Source: Candidatus Riflebacteria bacterium HGW-Riflebacteria-1 (lineage in GTDB: Bacteria > Muiribacteriota > Ozemobacteria > Ozemobacterales > Ozemobacteraceae). Taken from it: a DNA stretch of 64,000 nt. The stretch is from the NCBI GenBank assembly GCA_002839445.1, contig PGYB01000003.1:310001-374000 (forward strand). Direction: 5' to 3'. Below the pieces are notes generated by a model, which made no database searches, was not told the DNA's origin, and saw only the letters and a list, made by a program, of their open reading frames with translations. Every line of letters starts with the position of its first letter. The stretch's first letter is position 1. Both the position numbers and the translations under genes were made by a program. Below are positions 52,005 through 59,305 of the stretch, in pieces.

Positions 52005-53360
52005 ATGCGAAACTTTTTAATTGCAGTATTTTTATGCTGGTTGATCATAGTGCTTGCCATCCGCCACGACGACCAGGCCAGCGCAGGAATAGCCAAAGAT
52101 GATGTCAACGCCGGCGGCAAAACCGAGGTTGTCTTCTGGCATGCCATGGGCGGCCCGCTCGGCATCGTCATGACCGATCTCGTCGAACGTTACAACAAGA
52201 GTCAAAACAACTACTTCATCAAAAGCGTTAACATGGGCAGCTACGACACGCTGGCCAAAAAGGTTCTCGCCTCGCTGGTCGCCAATGAAGCTCCTGATAT
52301 TTCGCAAAATTACGAGACCCTGACCAAAAAATTCATCAAGCACAACAAGATCGTCTGTCTCGACGATCTGATCGCCTCTGAAACAGAAGACATCAAGAGC
52401 GACATTATTCCGGTATTACTTGATAACAACACCTTCGACGGCAAGCTCTATTCTTTCCCTTTTAACAAGAGCGTTCCGGTGCTCTATTACAACAAAGACA
52501 TTTTCAGAAAAGTCGGTCTCGACCCTGAACAGCCGCCACGCACTCTCGACGATATGGTTAAATACTGCCGGCTGATCACCGATTATCACAAGAACACGCC
52601 CGGCGCCGACCGCTCAGTTTATGGTTATGGTTGCAGCAAGGCCAACGTCTGGTCTTTTTTGAACCGGATTCTGCAATACGGCGGCAAAATCGTCAGTGAT
52701 GACGGACACAAGTCGCATTTTGCTGACCAGCCTTCAATAAACGCGCTTGCATACCTGCAGAACATGCTGCAGGAAGGCATCGCCCGCGAAGGCCAGGGCT
52801 TCGATCATCAGAACGACTTTATCGCCGGCAAATGCGCGATTATCGAAAGCAGCATAGTCAGCAAGGTATTCATGGAAGGAAGCATTGAATTCGACTTTGG
52901 TGTGGCTCCCCTGCCCGGTTACATACTCAACCCCGGGGCCGAGCTCACAACCGATGGCAGCGAAATTAACCGTGGCGTAATCCTTTCGGGCAGCAACATC
53001 AATATCTTCAACAATGGCGACCCGAAAAAGATCGCCGGCGCCTGGGACTTCGTTAAATGGTTCACCTCAACTGAAATCGGCGCTGAATGGAGCGTGAGAA
53101 CGACCTATCTGCCGGTGCGAAAATCCTCTCTGCAGAGTTCGATCATTCAAGATGCGATTGCAAAAGACCCGAACATCGGCGCGCCCTACGTTCAGCTTGA
53201 ATACTGCCATTTCGAACCGCGTCTCAGCGTGTGGTTTGAAGTGCGCGACCTGATGGCCGACCACCTTGAGAATGCGACCCTGCGAATGATACCAGCAAAG
53301 GATATTTGCGATCAGATGGCCAAAGACGTCGACGCAATACTTAAACATGTTACCAACTGA
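52005..53360 (+). CDS. ABC transporter extracellular solute-binding protein, family 1
   Basis: 451 residues. An N-terminal hydrophobic segment (FLIAVFLCWLIIVLAI) serves as signal or anchor, and the lobe begins VVFWHAMGGPLG, the form seen in UgpB-like glycerol-phosphate and related sugar-binding proteins. Other family features are LYSFPFNKSVPVLYYNKD (about 163-180) and AWDFVKWFTS near residue 345. Two bases after the permease stop, with GGAG site. Overlaps nrnA by 14 bases. The ligand cannot be read from sequence. Confidence 0.88.
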   Translation: MRNFLIAVFLCWLIIVLAIRHDDQASAGIAKDDVNAGGKTEVVFWHAMGGPLGIVMTDLVERYNKSQNNYFIKSVNMGSYDTLAKKVLASLVANEAPDISQNYETLTKKFIKHNKIVCLDDLIASETEDIKSDIIPVLLDNNTFDGKLYSFPFNKSVPVLYYNKDIFRKVGLDPEQPPRTLDDMVKYCRLITDYHKNTPGADRSVYGYGCSKANVWSFLNRILQYGGKIVSDDGHKSHFADQPSINALAYLQNMLQEGIAREGQGFDHQNDFIAGKCAIIESSIVSKVFMEGSIEFDFGVAPLPGYILNPGAELTTDGSEINRGVILSGSNINIFNNGDPKKIAGAWDFVKWFTSTEIGAEWSVRTTYLPVRKSSLQSSIIQDAIAKDPNIGAPYVQLEYCHFEPRLSVWFEVRDLMADHLENATLRMIPAKDICDQMAKDVDAILKHVTN

Positions 53361-54360
53361 TTTACTGCCTGTTGCCACACAGATTGCCACGCTGATTGGA
53401 AACAGTCAGAAGATACTGGTTGCCGCACACCTGCGCCCCGACGGCGATGCGACCGGGTCGGTTTCCGGCATGGTCAAGTCCTTGCTGAAAGCCGGCAAAA
53501 ATGTTGACGCAGCGCTTCTCGATGGGGTGCCAGAGCGGTTTGCCTTTGTGTTTCCCCAGATCGAACTGATTCGGCAACCGGTTATTGATTCAGACCATGA
53601 TCTGATACTGATTCTCGATTCAGGCGACGAATCGCGCACCGGCTTCACCTTTAACCGCGACCGCGAAAAAACCTGCCTGGTCAATATCGACCATCACGCC
53701 AGCAACACGATGTTCGGCGACATCAACTATGTTGATACCGGCGCATCATCGGCCTGCGAAATGGTCGCGGCGCTGCTGCACCACGCCGAACTGCCATTCG
53801 ACAGCGAAGTGGCGCTGAGCCTGATGCTTGGTCTGGTAACTGACTCGCGGTCGTTTCAGAACGAGGGCCTGCGCCACACAGCGCATCTGGCGGCGGCAAA
53901 GATTCTGCAGACCGGCGTCGACACCTCGCCGATACTGAATATGCTCAATTCTGGAAAAGCAGAGGCTGACCTGCGTGTTCAGGGTTTTGGCCTGAGCAAC
54001 TTTCGCCTGTCGTGCAACAATCATCTCGCTTCGCTGGTAATTCGCCACAGCGATCTGGCCAGACTCAACGCCGCGTTTGGCAACGTATTCGGCAGTGGCC
54101 TGTTTAACCAGCTGCTGTCAATGAGTGATACCTACGCCAGCGTGGTAATATTCGAGCGCGAAGACGGCATGAGTTTTTGCGAGTTCAGGTCACGCGGCGG
54201 CATTGATGTTAAAGAAGTTGCAGTAGCAATGGGCGGCGGCGGGCATGTGCCGGCTTCCGGCTGCAGCCGCGCGGTTAAAATTGACGAACTCGCAGAAGAG
54301 GCCATCAAACTGATGACCAGACAGGTCGATACTTTTTTTGCCGGGCAGAAAAACGCATGA
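53347..54360 (+). CDS. DHH family phosphoesterase, NrnA-like
   Basis: 337 residues. DHH/DHHA1 organisation: HLRPDGDATGS (about 29-39), LDSGDESRTG, IDHHASN (about 114-120) and the DHHA1 substrate motif with FRSRGGIDVKEVA then GGGGHVPASG (near 285-305). Members degrade nanoRNA and 3'-phosphoadenosine 5'-phosphate, and some cleave cyclic dinucleotide products (pApA, pGpG). With a diguanylate cyclase nearby, turnover of the c-di-GMP product pGpG is a possible role, but this is inference. Overlaps neighbours on both sides. Confidence 0.9.
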   Translation: MLPTDLLPVATQIATLIGNSQKILVAAHLRPDGDATGSVSGMVKSLLKAGKNVDAALLDGVPERFAFVFPQIELIRQPVIDSDHDLILILDSGDESRTGFTFNRDREKTCLVNIDHHASNTMFGDINYVDTGASSACEMVAALLHHAELPFDSEVALSLMLGLVTDSRSFQNEGLRHTAHLAAAKILQTGVDTSPILNMLNSGKAEADLRVQGFGLSNFRLSCNNHLASLVIRHSDLARLNAAFGNVFGSGLFNQLLSMSDTYASVVIFEREDGMSFCEFRSRGGIDVKEVAVAMGGGGHVPASGCSRAVKIDELAEEAIKLMTRQVDTFFAGQKNA

Positions 54361-55478
54361 AGCTAAGAGCTCGCATCTGCGTGGTATTGCTGATAATGCT
54401 TTGGGCAGTCACGCTACCCGCGCAGGAAAAGCCTCTTTCTATCAGCGTCGAGCTCGCCGGTCTCGGTGAAATAATGCTCGAAGAAACATCGCAGGACCAG
54501 ATTGAAACCACACAGCTGCTACTTAAAAGACCAGGCGGCATGCTGCAGGTAATTGATTCTTTCGATGGCCTGCTGCCGGCAGATCTGATCAAGCACGATC
54601 TTGACAATGATGGTAGCGTCGAGCTGATCGCTCTGCTGCGCCACCCCGACGGCATCGATGTGATCATGCACATTTATCGCACCGACAAAGAGTTTCACAA
54701 AATTTTTCCCGAGAGCAGTAACGAGAACAATCCGCTTATCTGCCGGGAAGTTTTCGTGTCAACCCATGGAAATAAGCCGGCAGTCTGCACAAGGCACCTG
54801 ATTTCCTATCATGATTTTGGCCCGCCTGAGTTATATCGCCTTGAATTTTACCAGATCGAGAAAGATCGTCTGGTGCTTGCTCAGCAAGGATTCACCGAGG
54901 GCACCCATTACAACATCTTGATGAACCGGGGCGCGTGGGCATTTCATAGCGGCCAGTATCTAGAGGCCCTTGACTATTATAACCAGGCGATCTCGTCATC
55001 GACCGACGAAATTTCTTCGCGCGCCTTTATCGAAAGCCTGTTTTATCTCGCCGAATCGCGCAAGTTTCTGAAAGATTTCAAGGGCGCTCTCGACATTTAT
55101 CAGAAAATAGTGCTTGAATTCAGCCAGAATGCCTTTACTGACGCCGCGCAAAGCGAAACCGAACTGATCTCGCAGAACCTCGCCCACCCCGAAATTCTTT
55201 CCTTCTATATGGATGTCAACAGCCACATAAACTGCGACCGCTGGGAAACGGCCCTCGAATTGCTGCAGAACCACCCGTCAGGCAGCGCAGAAAGCCCTTT
55301 GCTTGACCGCATGCTGTATATCCGCGCCGAAGTATTAACAGCGCTGAACCGGGTTGAAGAGGCCATAGAAGTCTACCGCACAATTCAGCAGAAATTTCCT
55401 GACAGTCCGGTTATTGAGGGTGTTAACGCAGCTCTCGAAGACATGCTGGAAAAACCAGAAGAAACAGATGGGTTATAA
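54357..55478 (+). CDS. Secreted TPR protein with an EF-hand-like DxDNDG segment
   Basis: 373 residues. Signal peptide (VVLLIMLWAVTLPAQ). Residues 60-150 hold a beta domain with HDLDNDGSVELIALL, the calcium-binding-like DxDxDG pattern of FG-GAP/VCBS proteins. Residues 190-370 are tetratricopeptide repeats (NRGAWAFHSGQYLEALDYYNQAI, FKGALDIYQKI, EEAIEVYRTIQQKFP). Probably an extracytoplasmic scaffold. ATGA overlap with nrnA. Confidence 0.75.
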   Translation: MKLRARICVVLLIMLWAVTLPAQEKPLSISVELAGLGEIMLEETSQDQIETTQLLLKRPGGMLQVIDSFDGLLPADLIKHDLDNDGSVELIALLRHPDGIDVIMHIYRTDKEFHKIFPESSNENNPLICREVFVSTHGNKPAVCTRHLISYHDFGPPELYRLEFYQIEKDRLVLAQQGFTEGTHYNILMNRGAWAFHSGQYLEALDYYNQAISSSTDEISSRAFIESLFYLAESRKFLKDFKGALDIYQKIVLEFSQNAFTDAAQSETELISQNLAHPEILSFYMDVNSHINCDRWETALELLQNHPSGSAESPLLDRMLYIRAEVLTALNRVEEAIEVYRTIQQKFPDSPVIEGVNAALEDMLEKPEETDGL

Positions 55479-55480
55479 CC

Positions 55481-56773
55481 TTGGCCAGCACCGAAGATAA
55501 AACGAAAAAGAAACGAAACTGGCAGGCCGAAGAAGAAGAAGGCTTGGAGCCATGGCAAAAAGCCGTTATCATTGCTCTTGCGACCTTCATACCGTTCATG
55601 TTGTTTGTTGTTGCCCCGATGATCGCCCGCGACCATTACAGCAAGACGTTAAAGCTCCCGGAAGAAGTGTTTCTCAAGGCCCCGGAAGAAATCAATCTGG
55701 TAAGCACTGGCGAAGTCGGCGATACTTACAAGGTTTTGCTTAACGAAACCGAGTTCAAAATTCCCGAGTCTTTTACGCCGACAAGGATCAGTCGCGACCG
55801 CATCGACTTCAAGCCTTCATCACGACGCGAAGCGCGACAGATAACTATCCTGGCGCAAAATGAATCGCGCACCATTAAGTTTACCAATACCGGCTTTGCG
55901 CGGTGGTTTATGCCGAGTTCAATGCAATTGTATCTGCAGACAATTCTCAGGGCAACCTGGCACCCGATTTACCTGATGTTCAAGGCACAGTTTTTCGCGA
56001 GTGAAGGCATAACCGGCAGAATATTTGAGGCGCGCTGGGATATCCATCATCGCGGCTTCATCTTTCCGGTGTCAGGCGGCAAGGGCTATATTGGCCGGGT
56101 TTTTAGAACCAATAACCCTGGTTACTTTGAGTTCATGGTGCTGGACTCAGTTGCCCCGGTATCGCTGCGCGAATGGGTCAATCTGGCAATGCGCATAAAA
56201 CCGCCGTCAGACCTGGCCAGCGCTACTTTGCCAGCAGCCTACGGCAATAACAGCATCGAAGCACTCATCGAAAGAGCTGCTCTGCCTGAGCGCGAACCAG
56301 AGGTGCTGTCGACGGCGCTGACCCTTTTCTATCACAATAAAAAGCCGGGCTGGCTGCTTCCGGTAGCCACTGTCATGGAAAACCGCGAGTTTTTTGCCGA
56401 ACTGATCGAGCTTCACCAGCAGTTTGCCAACAGCTTCGAACCTGATTCTCCATATAAAGCATTGTGGGATCAGCTTTTTAACCGCGCCCTGAACAAGATA
56501 ATCAAGCTCGAAATCGATCCGCAGCTGCACCTGCGCGAACTTAGCGTGAACTGCCTCAATCTGACCCATCTTGAAATTACCCAGGTCTGGCTTAAAATCA
56601 CGGTAAAGTCGAAAATTTCAGGCGATAGAAGCTTTATGGCCGAACTTCTGCCGCATGGCCGCCTTTATGAACAGCAGGCAAAAGATATCACCATCAGAGC
56701 GCCTGATAACATCAGCCTTGCCGACGCAGAAAGCGTTGATTATCAGATCACGCGACTTGCTTTTTCGCGCTGA
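55481..56773 (+). CDS. Single-pass membrane protein of unknown function
   Basis: 430 residues, TTG start two bases after the TPR gene stop. A charged cytoplasmic N-terminus (KKKRN, EEEEG) is followed by one membrane helix (AVIIALATFIPFMLFVVAPMIA, about residues 28-49) and a large extracytoplasmic part with no recognised family. Two sections have a beta-like FPVSGGKGYIGRVFRTNNPGYFEF and a helical EREPEVLSTALTLFYHNKK texture. Last gene of the ABC operon and convergent with anmK (12-base gap). Named only by its topology. Confidence 0.6.
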   Translation: MASTEDKTKKKRNWQAEEEEGLEPWQKAVIIALATFIPFMLFVVAPMIARDHYSKTLKLPEEVFLKAPEEINLVSTGEVGDTYKVLLNETEFKIPESFTPTRISRDRIDFKPSSRREARQITILAQNESRTIKFTNTGFARWFMPSSMQLYLQTILRATWHPIYLMFKAQFFASEGITGRIFEARWDIHHRGFIFPVSGGKGYIGRVFRTNNPGYFEFMVLDSVAPVSLREWVNLAMRIKPPSDLASATLPAAYGNNSIEALIERAALPEREPEVLSTALTLFYHNKKPGWLLPVATVMENREFFAELIELHQQFANSFEPDSPYKALWDQLFNRALNKIIKLEIDPQLHLRELSVNCLNLTHLEITQVWLKITVKSKISGDRSFMAELLPHGRLYEQQAKDITIRAPDNISLADAESVDYQITRLAFSR

Positions 56774-56785
56774 ACCTAACAACGC

Positions 56786-57934
56786 TCAGACCGGGTGCAG
56801 TTCGCCAAGAATGACTTCGCGACCCGCACCGGTTGCAGCAGGCAGGTTGCCGGGCAATCGCTTGACGAAAGCGTATCCAAGAACCGCAAAAGCCATAGCC
56901 TCTTTCGCCATTACCGGCACGCCAAGCGCTTCACTGGTTTTTACTTCGGCAAGGCCTGACAGTCTGCTGGCAAGACGGCGCATCAATTCAGAGTTGAGCG
57001 CACCTCCGCCGGCAACGACGAGATCGGCCGGAAACCTTATATACGCTGCGGCGGCTCGTACTGCCGCCTCGATTGATGCAACCGTTATGTCCAGTAATGT
57101 AGACAGCAGATCAGCTGGCGACAGAGCCTCACTCTGCCAGGCGTCGATTTGAGCAAGACGCTCGCTGTTAAAATACTCGCGACCGGTAGACTTGGGTGGT
57201 GGCGCCGCGAAATACGGATCACTCAGAAAGCGCGCGACCGTCTCGCGGTTGCTGCGGCCTGATGCCGCCAGACAACCATCACGGTCATAGTTACCCAGGC
57301 CTGCTCTTTGCATGGCGGCATCCATAAGCACGTTGCCCGGGCCGGTATCGAAGGCACACGCCATCTCTGGCCGTCGCCCGGACCTGATCACGCTGATATT
57401 GGCCATTCCACCAATATTGAGAAGCATCAGGTCGCGTTTCGCCTTTTTGCCGAAGAGATAAAGGTCGGCAAAAGGCACCAGCGGCGCGCCCTGGCCACCA
57501 ACCGCCATGTCTGCCTCTCTGAAATTGCAGATAACCGGAATTCCGGTTCTCTGCGCGAGCAAACTGCCATTGAGCAACTGCAGAGTGCCGGTGAGTGTTA
57601 TTCCATCCCAGTCGACAGGCTGTGGGTGATGATAAATAGTCTGGCCATGCGCCGCTATGTAGTCTGGTTTTTCGTGCCCGGCGGCAAAAAACTGCTGGCA
57701 GGCGCGGGCATAAAGCTCGGCAATATAGCTGGCTCCAAGAGTTACCTCTCTGGAATCGGCGGCACGCATCAGCTTCTGAATACGCGCGAACTCTGCTGTG
57801 CTGAAGCTGCAGCTGTCAAACCACAGCAGTTCGCCGGCGCCGCTGCGGTCAAATGACATCAGAACGCCATCTATGGCGTCACCACTGGTGCCGCTCATCA
57901 TACCGAGAATTTTCACCGCTGATCTGCCTGCCAT
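56786..57934 (-). CDS. anmK: Anhydro-N-acetylmuramic acid kinase AnmK
   Basis: Cytoplasmic sugar kinase that phosphorylates and opens anhydro-MurNAc in cell-wall recycling, giving MurNAc-6-phosphate. 382 residues. Family motifs: LGMMSGTSGDAIDGV (about 10-24), AHGQTIYHHP, GGQGAPLVPFAD (about 150), NIGGMANIS and FDTGPGNVLMDA. The ATG at 57934 has AGGAG 7 bases upstream. It shows a working recycling pathway, hence a peptidoglycan wall. Confidence 0.95.
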   Translation of the reverse strand: MAGRSAVKILGMMSGTSGDAIDGVLMSFDRSGAGELLWFDSCSFSTAEFARIQKLMRAADSREVTLGASYIAELYARACQQFFAAGHEKPDYIAAHGQTIYHHPQPVDWDGITLTGTLQLLNGSLLAQRTGIPVICNFREADMAVGGQGAPLVPFADLYLFGKKAKRDLMLLNIGGMANISVIRSGRRPEMACAFDTGPGNVLMDAAMQRAGLGNYDRDGCLAASGRSNRETVARFLSDPYFAAPPPKSTGREYFNSERLAQIDAWQSEALSPADLLSTLLDITVASIEAAVRAAAAYIRFPADLVVAGGGALNSELMRRLASRLSGLAEVKTSEALGVPVMAKEAMAFAVLGYAFVKRLPGNLPAATGAGREVILGELHPV

Positions 57935-57940
57935 TTGCAA

Positions 57941-58152
57941 TCTCCTGCCTGCTCAGATAGCGTCAAAATATCCTGCCGCACGGCAATTTACAAGAAAAAT
58001 CACGCTTTCAGGTTAGAGAACGACCTTTTTGTGTCTTTGTGGCTTTGTGCGAGAATCTTTGTTATGGATTCTGATTTTTTGGTTGGGGCTATTGGTTTTG
58101 CTGATTGTAATGTGATAGACTGAATGAAATATTTTCAGGAGGCACTTTCAAA
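57941..58152. other. anmK-recA gap with repeat-like tract and recA promoter candidate
   Basis: The 212-base gap holds a low-complexity tract 'ttttgtgtctttgtggc' at 58026-58057, a phrase common as a scattered intergenic repeat in environmental genomes. A recA promoter candidate is TTGGTT (58092-58097), 17-base spacer, ATAGAC (58115-58120), resembling the STAS promoter's -10 region. AGGAGG at 58137-58142 is the recA ribosome binding site. No LexA-type palindrome is visible, so SOS control is not evident. Confidence 0.45.
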
Positions 58153-59226
58153 GTGGCTGATACCAAACAGATTCCCGACCGCCAGAAATCACTCGAAACC
58201 GCAATTTCAACCATAGAAAAACAGTTCGGCAAAGGCGCAGTCATGAGACTTGGCAGCTCCCGCCACCTGCAGGTCGAAGCAATTCCGACCGGCTCTCTCT
58301 CTCTCGACTACGCACTCGGCGTTGGCGGCATGCCACGCGGCCGTATCGTCGAAGTTTTCGGACCTGAATCTTCAGGCAAAACAACTGTCGCTCTGCACGT
58401 GATTGCCCAGGCACAAAAAGCCGGTGGTCAGGCTGCTTTTATCGATGTTGAGCACGCTCTTGATCCTTCTTATGCAAAAAAGCTCGGCGTCGACACTGAG
58501 AATCTTCTGATTGCCCAGCCAAGCAGCGGCGAAGAAGCCCTTGAAATCACGGAAATGCTGGTGCGCAGCAATGCCATCGACATTATCGTTCTTGACTCGG
58601 TAGCGGCACTGACCAGCAAAGCCGAAATTGACGGCGACATGGGTGATGCGACAGTAGGTATGCAGGCCCGCCTGATGTCACAGGCCATGCGCAAACTGAC
58701 TCCGGTCGTGAGCAAGTCAAGATGCGTCTGCATTTTTATCAACCAGATCCGTGAAAAGATCGGCGTCATGTTCGGTAACCCCGAAACCACTCCGGGCGGC
58801 CGCGCGCTCAAGTTCTTCTCTTCAGTGCGCATTGACATTCGCCGCAAAGACGCTATCAAGGAAGGCGATGAAGCAACTGGTTTCGTCACTGAAGTAAAAG
58901 TAGTTAAGAACAAAGTCGCTCCGCCGTTCCGCAAAGCCAGATTCGACATGATGTTCGGCGAAGGTATTTCGAGCGAAGGCGAAGTTCTCGACATCGCTGA
59001 TACTGCTAATATCGTTAACAAATCAGGCGCATGGTATTCATACGGCGACGTCAGAATGGGCCAGGGGCGCGAAAACTCCAAGCAGTTTTTGCGTGACAAT
59101 CCCGACGTCTTTGGCGAAATCGTGCTTAAGGTCAAAAAGGCTCTTGGCATGATCAGCGCTGACGCACAAGCTCCTGCCGCCGAAGCTAAAGCTGCAGAAG
59201 AAAAGAAAAAACCGGCTCGCAAGTAA
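58153..59226 (+). CDS. recA: Recombinase RecA
   Basis: Strand-exchange protein and SOS co-protease. 357 residues with GTG start and AGGAGG at 10 bases. Walker [10 protein letters not shown] (about 74-82), the L1/L2 loop region with [20 protein letters not shown] and [26 protein letters not shown], and the usual [14 protein letters not shown]. The lysine- and alanine-rich C-terminal tail replaces the acidic tail of some homologues. Followed by a strong terminator, so it is monocistronic. Confidence 0.98.
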   Translation: MADTKQIPDRQKSLETAISTIEKQFGKGAVMRLGSSRHLQVEAIPTGSLSLDYALGVGGMPRGRIVEVFGPESSGKTTVALHVIAQAQKAGGQAAFIDVEHALDPSYAKKLGVDTENLLIAQPSSGEEALEITEMLVRSNAIDIIVLDSVAALTSKAEIDGDMGDATVGMQARLMSQAMRKLTPVVSKSRCVCIFINQIREKIGVMFGNPETTPGGRALKFFSSVRIDIRRKDAIKEGDEATGFVTEVKVVKNKVAPPFRKARFDMMFGEGISSEGEVLDIADTANIVNKSGAWYSYGDVRMGQGRENSKQFLRDNPDVFGEIVLKVKKALGMISADAQAPAAEAKAAEEKKKPARK

Positions 59227-59241
59227 TTGTGAACTGACACC

Positions 59242-59286
59242 ACAGGGGCTGTGTACGCCACAAGGCGCACACAGCCCCTGTTTTTA
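59242..59286 (+). terminator. Rho-independent terminator after recA
   Basis: ACAGGGGCTGTGT (59242-59254), 14-base loop, ACACAGCCCCTGT (59269-59281), then TTTT. Confidence 0.92.
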
Positions 59287-59305
59287 AACAAATAAGGGAT
59301 CAAAC

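Noticed and set aside
58058..58152. LexA box upstream of recA
   Set aside because: No gram-negative CTG-N10-CAG or gram-positive GAAC-N4-GTTC type palindrome was found.
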